A stretch of DNA of 54,537 nucleotides, from the NCBI GenBank assembly GCA_945861025.1, contig CAMASN010000015.1, positions 1 through 54,537 of the forward strand, written 5' to 3'. This document shows positions 25,481 to 33,706 of this stretch, piece after piece (within the stretch, counting starts at the first letter, position 1; every line of letters begins with the position of its first letter). A program made the translations under genes and the position numbers. Origin of the DNA: Ferrithrix thermotolerans DSM 19514. Lineage in GTDB: Bacteria; Actinomycetota; Acidimicrobiia; Acidimicrobiales; Ilumatobacteraceae. Under the pieces are notes generated by a model, which was not told where the DNA came from, made no database searches, and saw nothing but the letters and a program-made list of their open reading frames with translations.

Positions 25481-26212
25481 CTAACTGAGTCTGAGAAAAT
25501 AGGCCCTCAGGCAGTCGACCAATCCGTCCAGAGAATGATCGGCTGCAACGGCGGTCACCTTGAGGCCTAATTGGTGCGCTACCTGCGCTGTTGCTGGTCC
25601 GATGGCAAATACCGGAGGTGAAACTTCGGCTCCAAAGACATCGACCCACGCGCTCACTGCAGAGCCACTCGCAAACAACACGGCGTCGGCGCCGAGCGCT
25701 TCCGATTGCTCATCGGGCGTGGGAATGCGCGGCTGAGTGCGATAGGCGGACGCGACGGTGAGGTTCCAGCCCTTTGCGACCAAGCCAAGCGCCAAGGCCG
25801 GGCGTGCTTGCTCGGCTTGAGCCAACAGCACAGTGCCGCTGCCGTCGGGGAACTCGGCGAGGAGTCCCTCGGCGATCTGGCGCCGCGGCACGAGATCGGC
25901 GGGCACCGAGAGCGCAGCGGCGGTGGCGGTGCCGACTGCGGCAACGAGCGGACGATGTTCGCCGAGTTGCTGCAGAGCCTCGGCCACGCGGACGGCTCCG
26001 TTTGGCGAGCTGAGTACCAGCCAGTCGAACGTGTCGAGTGTTTCGAGAGCGTTGCGTAATGCGGCGCCGCCGTCGGAGGGCTCAGCGATGTCGATGAGCG
26101 ACAATGCGATTGGCTCGGCGCCGAGGGCACGCAGCCGTTGCGCCAGCGGCTCAATCTGATCGACCGCTCGAGTCATGACGACTCGGCGGTGAGCCAGCGG
26201 CAGTTCGGTCAA
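25481..26212 (-). CDS. hemD: Uroporphyrinogen-III synthase HemD
   Basis: HemD closes hydroxymethylbilane into uroporphyrinogen III. The start is probably TTG 26212, overlapping the hemC stop as TTGA. It gives a normal N-terminus ending in PLAHRRVVMTRA and 243 residues. ATG 26176 would cut off the first strand. Family traits are WLVLSSPNGAVRVAEAL, VAAVGTATAAAL and DAVLFASGSAVSAWVDVFG. Sequence identity in this family is low, but the position after hemC is decisive. It is the last heme gene of the rex-hemA-hemC-hemD cluster. Confidence 0.88.
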   Translation of the reverse strand: MTELPLAHRRVVMTRAVDQIEPLAQRLRALGAEPIALSLIDIAEPSDGGAALRNALETLDTFDWLVLSSPNGAVRVAEALQQLGEHRPLVAAVGTATAAALSVPADLVPRRQIAEGLLAEFPDGSGTVLLAQAEQARPALALGLVAKGWNLTVASAYRTQPRIPTPDEQSEALGADAVLFASGSAVSAWVDVFGAEVSPPVFAIGPATAQVAHQLGLKVTAVAADHSLDGLVDCLRAYFLRLS

Positions 26213-27093
26213 CGCTGGATCTCTGCGTGCATTGCTCGAGCGGTGTCGACGGCCGTAGCGGACCAGTCGTGACCGAGCCGAATGGTTGATTGCAGCGAAC
26301 GGTGATTGTCGTTGGCCAAGAACGCAGTGAGGTGGCCGTGGTGAACATGGGCCCCAATGGGCAACGAACAACCCGACCCCAATTCGGCAAGGAAGGCGCG
26401 TTCGGCGCTCACGGCTTGCCGGCTTGGCGAGTGATCGATGGCGGCTAGAGCGGCGATGGTGCCTGGGTCGTTGGATCTGCACTCGACGGCGACACATCCT
26501 TGGCCTACGGCGGGCACCATCGTGTCGGCATCCATGATCTGCGCGATGCGGTCGGTGAGACCAAGAATCTCAAGTGCCGCAACGGCCATCACGATGGCGC
26601 CGTTGTCGGGCACCTTCGACAATCGGGTGCTGATATTGCCGCGCAACTCGATGAAATGCAGATCGGGGCGGATGGCGTAGAGCTGAGCTCGGCGGCGCAC
26701 CGAACCGGTGGCCACGGTGGCCCCAAGCCGTAAACCGTCGAGCGTGCTGCCCACTAACGCGTCGCGAGCATCGCGTCGCTCGGTGAACGCACCGATCACA
26801 AGCATGGCGCCTGTGTCGCAAACAGCGGGCTGAGACGGAAGGTCTTTGGCGCTGTGCACGGCGATGTCTGCGTGGCCATCGAATACGGCCCGTTGCACCT
26901 CTTTCACAAACACGCCTTGACCGCCAATGGAGTGCAATGGAACGTCTTGGCGTTGATCGCCGAGCGTGTCGATGAACACCAACTCGGTGCGACAGCCAGG
27001 GTTTGCGGCCTCGAGTGATGCGGCAATCACTTCGGCTTGCGTGCGCGCCTGCGCGCTCGATCGAGTTGCGATGCGCAGGGTGAAATCGGACAT
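26209..27093 (-). CDS. hemC: Porphobilinogen deaminase (hydroxymethylbilane synthase) HemC
   Basis: A 294-residue enzyme polymerising four porphobilinogens. The catalytic aspartate D84 (HSAKDLP) and the dipyrromethane-cofactor cysteine C242 (LGSGCSLPIGA) fall at the same numbers as in E. coli HemC. The arginine-rich substrate motifs TGSVRRRAQL and LRGNISTRL are present. It lies 9 nt after hemA and overlaps hemD, so hemA-hemC-hemD are one transcript. Confidence 0.95.
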   Translation of the reverse strand: MSDFTLRIATRSSAQARTQAEVIAASLEAANPGCRTELVFIDTLGDQRQDVPLHSIGGQGVFVKEVQRAVFDGHADIAVHSAKDLPSQPAVCDTGAMLVIGAFTERRDARDALVGSTLDGLRLGATVATGSVRRRAQLYAIRPDLHFIELRGNISTRLSKVPDNGAIVMAVAALEILGLTDRIAQIMDADTMVPAVGQGCVAVECRSNDPGTIAALAAIDHSPSRQAVSAERAFLAELGSGCSLPIGAHVHHGHLTAFLANDNHRSLQSTIRLGHDWSATAVDTARAMHAEIQR

Positions 27094-27102
27094 GGCCCGA
27101 GA

Positions 27103-28362
27103 TCAGCTCAGGTCGAACAGGTCGCGCACAGCGGAGGCGTTGCGCTCGCCGCTCGGGGTGCCCACGTCTTCTTTGAGTCGAACACTGGGGGCATGTAACA
27201 GCTTGGCAATGATGCCCTTCGTAACGGCCTCGACGGCTGCGCGCTGGGCAGGTTCGAGTGCGGCGAGGCGCGATGCGAAACGATCGAGTTCGGCGAGTCG
27301 GATTGACTCGGCGTGTTCGTGCAGTTGGGCCACGAGTGGCGCCGCCTGACGAGCAGTGACATCGATGCTGAAGCGTTCGACTTCTTCGCTCACGATGACG
27401 CGCACGAGGTCTGCTTCAGCGGCTCGTTTTTCGATGCCCTTTGCAGCCCAGTCGCGTAGGTTGTCGAGATCGAGCAGCGTGACTCCGTCGAGCAAGGCTG
27501 CGGCGCTATCGACATCGCGAGGTACTGCAATATCGACGATGAGCAATTCGGCGTTGATGCCAACACGGGCGGTGCGCACTGTGTCGCTATCGATGATGAC
27601 CGAGCCGGCGCCAGTACAGGTGAGCAGTACGTCGACCTGAGCAATGATTTGAGTGAGTTCGTGGAACGGAACGACTCGTCCGTGAACGCGAGCAGCCAGT
27701 TGCTCGGCACGAGCCTCGGTGCGGTTGGTGACCGTGATGTCGCTGGCGCCTGCGGAAACGAGAGCGGCCGCGATGCCTTCGCCCATTTCGCCAGCACCGA
27801 CCACGAGCACTCGGCGGCCCTGCAGGGTGCCCAATCGTTCGGTGGCCATCTCGACGGCAGCGTGGCTGACGCTGGTTGTTGAGCGACTGATGCCGGTCTC
27901 GGTGCGTGCCCGTTTGCCGGTTTCGAGTGCGTGGCGGAACAACAAGTTGAGGGTTGCCTTGGCGCCGCCCTCGGCTTGGGCAAGTTCCCAGGCGTTGCGC
28001 ACTTGACCGAGAATTTCGGTCTCCCCGAGCACCGCAGAATCGAGGCCACTGGCCACTTCGAACAGGTGCGCAACGGCAGCCTCATCGTGCTGGCTGTAGA
28101 GGTGCGGGTGCAGTTCGTCGGGCGACAAACCGCCGAGTTCGCACAAGAAGTCGCGAATGTCTGAGTACGCGCCGTGGAAGCGTTCGGCAACGGCGTAGAC
28201 CTCGGTGCGGTTGCAGGTGCTGAGCACCACAGCCTCACGAATGTTGACTCGACTGGTGAGGCCGGCAATGGCCTTGGGAAGCGATTCGACGGTAACGGAC
28301 ACGCGCTCAAGCAGTGCCAGTGGCCCCGTACGGTGATTCACGCCAATAACCACGATGGACAC
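27103..28362 (-). CDS. hemA: Glutamyl-tRNA reductase HemA
   Basis: HemA reduces Glu-tRNA to glutamate-1-semialdehyde, the first committed step of the C5 heme route. With GTG 28362 the protein has 419 residues and opens with VSIVVIGVNHRTGPLALLE-type sequence (VNHRTGP). The catalytic cysteine then falls at C50 (STCNRTE), as in the family. The NADPH motif is VVGAGEMG. GGAAAGG lies 11 nt before this GTG. A longer frame to 28449 overlaps rex and is rejected. Confidence 0.94.
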   Translation of the reverse strand: MSIVVIGVNHRTGPLALLERVSVTVESLPKAIAGLTSRVNIREAVVLSTCNRTEVYAVAERFHGAYSDIRDFLCELGGLSPDELHPHLYSQHDEAAVAHLFEVASGLDSAVLGETEILGQVRNAWELAQAEGGAKATLNLLFRHALETGKRARTETGISRSTTSVSHAAVEMATERLGTLQGRRVLVVGAGEMGEGIAAALVSAGASDITVTNRTEARAEQLAARVHGRVVPFHELTQIIAQVDVLLTCTGAGSVIIDSDTVRTARVGINAELLIVDIAVPRDVDSAAALLDGVTLLDLDNLRDWAAKGIEKRAAEADLVRVIVSEEVERFSIDVTARQAAPLVAQLHEHAESIRLAELDRFASRLAALEPAQRAAVEAVTKGIIAKLLHAPSVRLKEDVGTPSGERNASAVRDLFDLS

Positions 28363-28396
28363 GTGTTCGGCAACCTTTCCTGCTTGTGGTGAAACT

Positions 28397-29092
28397 TTAC
28401 GCGCTTGCTCCGCGGCCAGGGTCACGCAACCCAATGGCTTGCAGACCAACGCCCATTCGGCGCTGCTCGTAGCAACTCAAAATCTGTAGTTCGACGGCTA
28501 GGTCGACCTTGCGTACGCTAATGCCGTTGGGCACGGCAAGCACAACAGGGGCGAAGTTCAGGATGCTTGTCACACCTGCCCGGGTGAGCCGATCGGCTGC
28601 ATCTTGGGCGGCCGACGGAGGGGTAGCGACCACGCCGATGTTCACTTGGCGGGTCTGAACGATCTGATCAAGGTCGTCGATGTGGCGCACACGGACGCCG
28701 GCGATGACGCTGCCAACCTTGGATGGATCAATATCGACAACACCGGCCACGGGAAAGCCGCGCTGACCAAAGCCGCCGTAGCCAGCAAGTGCCTGGCCGA
28801 GGTTGCCAGCGCCAACGATGACAACTGGCCAATCGTGGGTGAGGCCGAGCTCCCGGCGAATTTGATACGCCAAAAAGGCGACTTCGTAGCCAACGCCACG
28901 GGTTCCGTAACTGCCGAGATACGAGAGGTCTTTACGGACCTTGGCAGCGTTTACGCCAGCGAGTTCGGCGAGGCCGTCGCTGCTGATGCTTTCGATTTCT
29001 TCGTTGGTCTGCTCGATCAAGATGCGCAGATACACCGGCAGCCGAGCCACGGTGGCCTCGGGGATGCGGCGGCGGGGGCGTTCTATTGGCAT
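28397..29092 (-). CDS. rex: Redox-sensing transcriptional repressor Rex
   Basis: A 231-residue Rex protein: N-terminal winged helix (YLRILIEQTNEEIESISSDG, then LAGVNAAKVRKDLSYLGSYGTRGVGY split by family convention) and a Rossmann domain (VVIVGAGNLGQALAGYGGF, VATPPSAAQDAAD). Rex senses the NADH/NAD ratio and represses respiratory and heme genes. Rex-hemA-hemC-hemD order matches Streptomyces. A Rex-operator-like sequence lies at 29113-29130, 21 nt upstream, suggesting autoregulation. Confidence 0.94.
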   Translation of the reverse strand: MPIERPRRRIPEATVARLPVYLRILIEQTNEEIESISSDGLAELAGVNAAKVRKDLSYLGSYGTRGVGYEVAFLAYQIRRELGLTHDWPVVIVGAGNLGQALAGYGGFGQRGFPVAGVVDIDPSKVGSVIAGVRVRHIDDLDQIVQTRQVNIGVVATPPSAAQDAADRLTRAGVTSILNFAPVVLAVPNGISVRKVDLAVELQILSCYEQRRMGVGLQAIGLRDPGRGASA

Positions 29093-29112
29093 GCGAAGTA
29101 CACGCTAGGCAT

Positions 29113-29130
29113 TCGTGCGCGCGTTCACAA
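29113..29130. promoter_or_regulatory. Candidate Rex operator (ROP)
   Basis: Read on the minus strand this is TTGTGAAC-GC-GCGCACGA. The left half-site is exact to the Rex consensus TTGTGAAC-N2-GTTCACAA and 5 of 8 right half-site bases match. It lies between the divergent rex start (29092) and the membrane-protein start (29167). Confidence 0.6.
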
Positions 29131-29154
29131 AGTCCGCCACGGGTGCCGACCCAC

Positions 29155-29160
29155 TATCGT
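29155..29160 (+). promoter_or_regulatory. -10 box of a probable leaderless promoter
   Basis: TATCGT ends 6 nt before GTG 29167. It is 25 nt from the candidate Rex operator, so Rex could affect this gene too. Confidence 0.4.
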
Positions 29161-29166
29161 GTCGCT

Positions 29167-29919
29167 GTGACCACCAACGCCGCGCTTGCAGCTGCCGCAA
29201 CTCTGGTTGCGTTGGCCTTTGCACTCAGCACGCTCGACCGTTGGCTCCGACGCTCTCGCCTGCACGAACTGGCGTGGACCGTTTCTCTGGCGATGTTCGC
29301 CGCTGGCGCATTGTCGCTGTGGTGGGCCGAATCTCACGGCTGGGGAACGGCCATATTCCGGTTGTTTTTTCTCACTGGGGCCGTGCTCAACGTGCCGTGG
29401 CTGGCACTTGGCACCGTGTATCTGTTGGTCGGACCCGTATGGGGAAACCGCGTTCGCACGTGGCTCATTGCGCTCTCGGGTGTTGCCACCGGGGTGGTGC
29501 TTACAGCTCCAACTCGGGCGGCGGTCTCTGGGCGCGATCTGCCTCAGGGCAGCGAGATCTTTGGTGTAGCGCCGCGGGTTTTCGCCGCCGTGGGCTCAGG
29601 CGTCTCGGCGTTGGTCATCATCGTCGGTGCGCTGTGGTCGGCCTGGCGAGTGATGCGCGGCCGGCCGCCGGTTATTGCCGCGGGTGCTCGGCGAACGGTG
29701 TCACAGCCCAAGCGGTTGGCGTTGGGCAATGTGCTCATTGCGGCGGGCACTGTGGTGCTGTCGGCCAGTGGCACGGTTGCAGGTCGTCTCGGCAAAGATC
29801 GAGCCTTTGCGCTCACGCTGCTGGTTGGCGTTTGCATTCTGTTCGCCGGATTCTTGGTGGCCAGTGGTGGCTCAAGCCGACGCGTTGGCCTTGCCGAATC
29901 ACATCAGCGAGCGGCGTAG
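29167..29919 (+). CDS. Multi-pass membrane protein of unknown function
   Basis: Starting at GTG 29167 gives 250 residues with about seven hydrophobic segments (for example ALAAAATLVALAFAL, LAWTVSLAMFAAGALSLWW, VLNVPWLALGTVYLLVG, LIALSGVATGVVL, VSALVIIVGALWSAW, LIAAGTVVLSASGTVAG, LTLLVGVCILFAGFLVA). No catalytic motif is visible. It is divergent from rex and its 3' end overlaps the convergent acyl-CoA ligase gene by 21 nt. The 29086 start seen as an open frame overlaps rex and is rejected. Confidence 0.78.
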   Translation: MTTNAALAAAATLVALAFALSTLDRWLRRSRLHELAWTVSLAMFAAGALSLWWAESHGWGTAIFRLFFLTGAVLNVPWLALGTVYLLVGPVWGNRVRTWLIALSGVATGVVLTAPTRAAVSGRDLPQGSEIFGVAPRVFAAVGSGVSALVIIVGALWSAWRVMRGRPPVIAAGARRTVSQPKRLALGNVLIAAGTVVLSASGTVAGRLGKDRAFALTLLVGVCILFAGFLVASGGSSRRVGLAESHQRAA

Positions 29920-31386
29920 CAACTTTCCGGTGATGTTGCGCGGTAACTCGTCGACAAAGAGCACCTTGGTGGGGCACTTGTACCGAGCAAGCTCGCCATT
30001 GCAGTAGGCAATGAGTTCGTCTTCGTCGAGGTGCACGCCGCGTTCGGGAACGATGAATGCCTTCACGGCTTCGCCGGTGTGTGGATGCGCCACGCCGATG
30101 ACACCGACTTGGGCGACCCCAGCGTGGGCCAGCAATACTTCTTCGACTTCGGCGGGGAACACGTTGAACCCACTCACGATGATGAGGTCTTTGGCGCGAT
30201 CGACGAGATACACGAAACCGTCGCTGTCGGTGGTGCCGATGTCGCCGGTGCGCAGCCAACCATCGGCGGTGAGCACTTTGGCGGTGCCTTCGGGATCATC
30301 GAGGTAACCCTGAAACACGTTGGGGCCTGAGACCCAGATCTCGCCGGTGTCGCCGTCGAGAGTGTCTTCGCCAAACTCGTCGACGATGCGCATGTGTACG
30401 CCATCGATGACCTTGCCCACAGAGCCAGGTCGGCGGGCGCCGTGGCCCGATGAGGTGACGATGGGAGATGCCTCGGTGAGGCCGTAGCCCTCGGCCAACT
30501 TGACGCCGAAGCGTTCGTCGAGTCTGCGCATGGCATCTTCGGGCATCTTCGCTGCGCCGGTGAGCGCCGTGCGCACAGTGGCAAATGCATCGACGGGCGC
30601 ATCGACCATCGAGAAGTCGACCCACATTGGTGGTGCGCCGGGAACAACGGTGACCTTGCGGTCGCGGATCGTCTCGAGCGCAGTAGCCGGATCGAAACGC
30701 TGAACGAGCACAGCGGTAGCGCCTACGGCCAGCGAGATGCCAAGCACGACGTTGAGGCCCATGATGTGGAACATCGGAAGCACTGCGTAGACAATGTCGG
30801 AGGCATGGATTGAGTCGTCGGTGCCGATGACTTGATTGATGTTCGATAACAGGTTGCCGTGGCTCAGCATGGCGGCGCGAGGCGAGCCTGCGGTGCCACT
30901 GGTGAACATGAGCACTGCAAGGTGGTCGCCGGCAACATCGACCACGGGCACGGGTGTGGAGCTGATGAGGTCGGTGAGCGTCGCTGCGTCGTCGATGTCG
31001 TGGCCCTCGGTGGCGATGACTTGTTGCACCAGCGGCACGTGGGCGCGGTCGATGCTGCGCCATGCGTTGACGGCGGCGGGGCCAATGATGACCGTGGATG
31101 CGCCGACCGTGACAAGTTCACGGGTGAGCTCTGGGGCTGGGCTCGATGGGTTGAGCGGAACGGCAACTGCGCCAAGCCCAACGATGGCCAGATACGAAAC
31201 CACGAAGAAGCGGCTGTTGCCAACAATGAGGGCAACTCGGTCGCCTTGTTGCACGCCAAGCTCGGTGAGTCCGCCGCGCAGACCAGCGACCTGATCGACG
31301 AGCGTGCCGTAGGTGGTGGCGCGGTTACGACTGATGATCGCCACGTTTTCGGGCGGATGCCCATTGATGATGTTTGCCAGATTCAC
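29899..31386 (-). CDS. Acyl-CoA synthetase (AMP-binding, long-chain fatty acid-CoA ligase-like)
   Basis: A 495-residue ANL-superfamily ligase that activates a carboxylic acid as acyl-AMP and then acyl-CoA. The P-loop motif MFTSGTAGSPRAAMLSH, GYGLTEAS, the hinge WLRTGDIG and the C-terminal catalytic lysine in PRNITGKLLRR are all present. The acid specificity cannot be read off. It follows a putative 27-residue membrane peptide gene and the SAM hydroxide adenosyltransferase on the same strand. Confidence 0.92.
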   Translation of the reverse strand: MNLANIINGHPPENVAIISRNRATTYGTLVDQVAGLRGGLTELGVQQGDRVALIVGNSRFFVVSYLAIVGLGAVAVPLNPSSPAPELTRELVTVGASTVIIGPAAVNAWRSIDRAHVPLVQQVIATEGHDIDDAATLTDLISSTPVPVVDVAGDHLAVLMFTSGTAGSPRAAMLSHGNLLSNINQVIGTDDSIHASDIVYAVLPMFHIMGLNVVLGISLAVGATAVLVQRFDPATALETIRDRKVTVVPGAPPMWVDFSMVDAPVDAFATVRTALTGAAKMPEDAMRRLDERFGVKLAEGYGLTEASPIVTSSGHGARRPGSVGKVIDGVHMRIVDEFGEDTLDGDTGEIWVSGPNVFQGYLDDPEGTAKVLTADGWLRTGDIGTTDSDGFVYLVDRAKDLIIVSGFNVFPAEVEEVLLAHAGVAQVGVIGVAHPHTGEAVKAFIVPERGVHLDEDELIAYCNGELARYKCPTKVLFVDELPRNITGKLLRRSLM

Positions 31387-31432
31387 AGGCTTGTACCCCC
31401 GGCCGTGGATGTTAGCTCTCGGAGCAGTAGGG

Positions 31433-31516
31433 CTAGAGCCGAAGCAGCGACAACGTGCCGGCGAGGAGAATCACCAAGAGCAGTAGGCCAAGGGCGAGTG
31501 TGGTAGCTGGGCGCAT
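31433..31516 (-). CDS. Putative 27-residue single-pass membrane peptide
   Basis: An ATG-to-TAG frame of 28 codons fills most of the gap between the SAM-hydrolase-type gene (stop 31526-31528) and the acyl-CoA ligase. Its product begins MRPATTLALG, has a strongly hydrophobic middle (LLLLVILLAG) and ends LSLLRL: a typical one-helix micropeptide. There is no clear Shine-Dalgarno; translation could be coupled to the gene 9 nt upstream. It could be chance, but gap-filling and composition favour a real gene. Confidence 0.45.
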   Translation of the reverse strand: MRPATTLALGLLLLVILLAGTLSLLRL

Positions 31517-31525
31517 GACGCAACG

Positions 31526-32410
31526 CTAACGGTTGATTCGCAGGTTCACCGGAATTGACAGCCCGGGGCTGGCGGCGGGGTCGTTGTCACCGACAGGCTC
31601 GAGCACCACTTGATCGGATGGTCCGATGCCAAGCTCTACTGCGGCCGAGCGGCGATCGAAGCACAGCGCCAACATGCCATACGAGTCGGTGACGAGACCA
31701 ACAGCACCCACGCCGAGTTCGGCGAAATTGGCTGACATCGCTGCGACGCGTGTGGTTGGTGCGCCGTTGAGTTCGCCGACGGTGACCTTGATGCGATCGC
31801 CGAGGTGGGCGACATCGGCTGGGCCGACGTTGAGTTGGCAGTTACCAAAACGATCGACCCACAGAACCTCGGTGACTAACGCGAGGCCCTCATTGCGCGG
31901 CAGCGGGATGACGCCCGGAATGAGCAACTCGGCATCGATGGGATCGCCGAGTTCGTACAGGTCGACGCCGTTGCAGAGGTGTGCTGCGGCAGGGGCGAAG
32001 ATGTCGCGGCCGGCAAACGTGGTGCCAGGTGCCACCAATTGGTAGGTCTCGTTCGAGAGCACCACGGCGCGACCTGCGCCTCCGGCCATCGCAACGGCTG
32101 GAGCTAGCAGACCGTTGTTGGGTCCGATGAGCACGCCCTCGCCATCGCCAACCTCGACGGCGATGGCCAACCGGTTGGTGCCAACGCCAGGATCGACAAC
32201 CGCTAGCACGATGCCCGACGGCACGTACGAAATGGCTCGGGCAAGGGTGAGTGACCCAGCGCGCACATCGAACGGAGGCACCTCGTGGGTGATGTCGATG
32301 ACGGTGACGTGGTTGGCGAGATCGCGCACGACGCTCTTGACGACCCCGACGAACTCATCGACCGTGCCGTAGTCGGTAAGGAATGAGATGGTGTCGTAGC
32401 GGCGTGCCAT
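31526..32410 (-). CDS. S-adenosyl-L-methionine hydroxide adenosyltransferase (DUF62/SAM chlorinase-fluorinase family)
   Basis: A 294-residue member of the family that splits SAM to adenosine and methionine using water. The catalytic Asp-Arg-His set is recognisable: D in FLTDYGT, H in DITHEVPPFD and R in FAGRDIFAP. VVDPGVGT and IGPNNGLL complete the N-terminal domain. The halide-specific residues of true fluorinases are not evident. It is probably the first gene of the transcript including the micropeptide and the acyl-CoA ligase. Confidence 0.9.
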   Translation of the reverse strand: MARRYDTISFLTDYGTVDEFVGVVKSVVRDLANHVTVIDITHEVPPFDVRAGSLTLARAISYVPSGIVLAVVDPGVGTNRLAIAVEVGDGEGVLIGPNNGLLAPAVAMAGGAGRAVVLSNETYQLVAPGTTFAGRDIFAPAAAHLCNGVDLYELGDPIDAELLIPGVIPLPRNEGLALVTEVLWVDRFGNCQLNVGPADVAHLGDRIKVTVGELNGAPTTRVAAMSANFAELGVGAVGLVTDSYGMLALCFDRRSAAVELGIGPSDQVVLEPVGDNDPAASPGLSIPVNLRINR

Positions 32411-32738
32411 GCGAGCGAGGTTACCGCTCAGCGGTAGTGAGGCTGCGGGCGAACCGAGAAACGACTTGGGTTGGTGTCAACCCCCCGACGACACCATCCC
32501 AAGTCGGCGCTTCCCGGTAGGGCGCGACTCTCGCTTGCTTGCGCAATGGAGGTCTTGAGAACCTCTGAACCAGAGAGTAGTCCGAAGATGTCACGTGAGA
32601 AAAGGGTCACACCAAAGAAAAGACAAAAACTTTATCTACACCGTTTTTCGCAAAATGCCTGTACACGGTTCTGCCCACCCATGTTGGGGTATCACGAATT
32701 ACCGCGCATTGTGGTGGTCGACAACAGCGTGTTGTGGG
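32411..32738. other. Intergenic region of 328 nt without a supported gene
   Basis: Between the SAM hydroxide adenosyltransferase start and the proC stop. It holds a 17-bp stem hairpin (32462-32506), a smaller hairpin GAGGT-N7-ACCTC near 32548 and an unusually A-rich stretch (about 32590-32660) that contrasts with its GC-rich surroundings. Short frames here lack RBS and protein-like composition. It may carry the proC terminator and the promoter or leader of the downstream gene. Confidence 0.5.
32462..32506. terminator. Hairpin, possible terminator or leader structure
   Basis: Arms 32462-32478 and 32490-32506 pair over 17 bp with one T-T mismatch and an 11-nt C-rich loop. It sits 52 nt upstream of the minus-strand SAM-hydrolase-type gene, so it could end proC transcription or lie in that gene's leader. 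Confidence 0.5.
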
Positions 32739-33539
32739 TTATTGCGCTGGGCGACCAAGTTCGCGACTGCGCTCGGTGGCGGCAACAACGGCCGATTGCA
32801 TCGCCGCGCGGACGGCGAGATCTTCGAGCACTTTGAGACCCGCGGCCGTTGTGCCGCCCGGTGAGGTGACCATCGCCCGTAACTGCGCCGGGTTGCCGCG
32901 CTGGCTGAGCATGGCCGCTGAGCCAAGGAACAGTTGGCTCACTAACGCCTCTGATGCGGCGCGGGAGAGCCCGTTCAATACGCCTGCATCGATCAGCGCC
33001 TCGGCGATGAGAAACAAGAACGCTGGGCCGCTGCCAACGAGACCGGTGATGGCATCGAGTTGATATTCGGGAACGACCTCGACGGTGCCGACCGCCGTGA
33101 GGATGCTTGTTGCCCATTCGATATCGGCGGTGCTCGCAGCAGAGCCTCCGGCCATGCCCGCCGCACCGAGGCCCACCAGTGCCGGCGTGTTGGGCATTGA
33201 ACGGATGACTGCCACGCCTGCCCCCGCTGCGGCCTCAAGCGTTGCGAGCGAGACGCCAGCGGCGATGGACAACAAGCGTGACGCACCGGCAGTCGTGGCG
33301 GCTGTAGCGGCCGCTGGTGCGTCGGGTGGCTTCACGGCGATGACGGCAGCGACACAAGGCGGCACGGTGTCTACGACCGATACACCAGGAAACTGTTGGG
33401 ACAACCGCTCGCGTTGTTCGGCGAGTACTTCGACAATGGCGACATCGGCAGGGTCAATCCAGCCCGACGAAATCAGGCCGCCGACGAGGGCGATGCCCAT
33501 GTTGCCGCCACCGATAACTGCGAGTGCGTGTGTCTTCAT
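32739..33539 (-). CDS. proC: Pyrroline-5-carboxylate reductase ProC
   Basis: A 266-residue enzyme making proline from pyrroline-5-carboxylate with NAD(P)H. The Rossmann motif VIGGGNMGIALVGG, the strand VIRSMPNTPALVG and the C-terminal signature ALVSQLFLGSA, TSPGGTTAAGLKVLE are typical. ATG 33539 gives the normal MKTHALAVIGGGN start; the open extension to 33623 has no family match. The bldC-like and bS22 genes often found beside proC in actinobacteria are not in the adjacent gap. Confidence 0.94.
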   Translation of the reverse strand: MKTHALAVIGGGNMGIALVGGLISSGWIDPADVAIVEVLAEQRERLSQQFPGVSVVDTVPPCVAAVIAVKPPDAPAAATAATTAGASRLLSIAAGVSLATLEAAAGAGVAVIRSMPNTPALVGLGAAGMAGGSAASTADIEWATSILTAVGTVEVVPEYQLDAITGLVGSGPAFLFLIAEALIDAGVLNGLSRAASEALVSQLFLGSAAMLSQRGNPAQLRAMVTSPGGTTAAGLKVLEDLAVRAAMQSAVVAATERSRELGRPAQ

Positions 33540-33606
33540 GGCGCACAACCTATTCGCTCGGCACTCGTAGATCGGCGAGCTTTGATTGGTCGCCTGCGAC
33601 ACAGTT

Positions 33607-33654
33607 GCCGGCGTGGGCTCCACAATCGTCTTCCCCGATCAGGCCCACGCCGGC
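33607..33654 (-). terminator. 12-bp perfect inverted repeat with nested stem, probable terminator
   Basis: GCCGGCGTGGGC (33607-33618) pairs perfectly with 33643-33654. A nested ATCG/CGAT stem lies in the loop. It is 52 nt beyond the CoA-transferase stop on the minus strand and upstream of proC, a natural place to end the epimerase/CoA-transferase transcript. No U-tract. Confidence 0.6.
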
Positions 33655-33706
33655 GTTCGACTCTGTGCTTCGAGTTCAACGCCGGGGAAACCGTGACCCG
33701 ATTGGG

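Noticed and set aside
32471-32836. Plus-strand frame of 121 codons in the intergenic gap, with a basic start reminiscent of a small ribosomal protein (bS22) next to proC
   Set aside because: It runs into proC antisense, has no Shine-Dalgarno and does not match the bS22 pattern.
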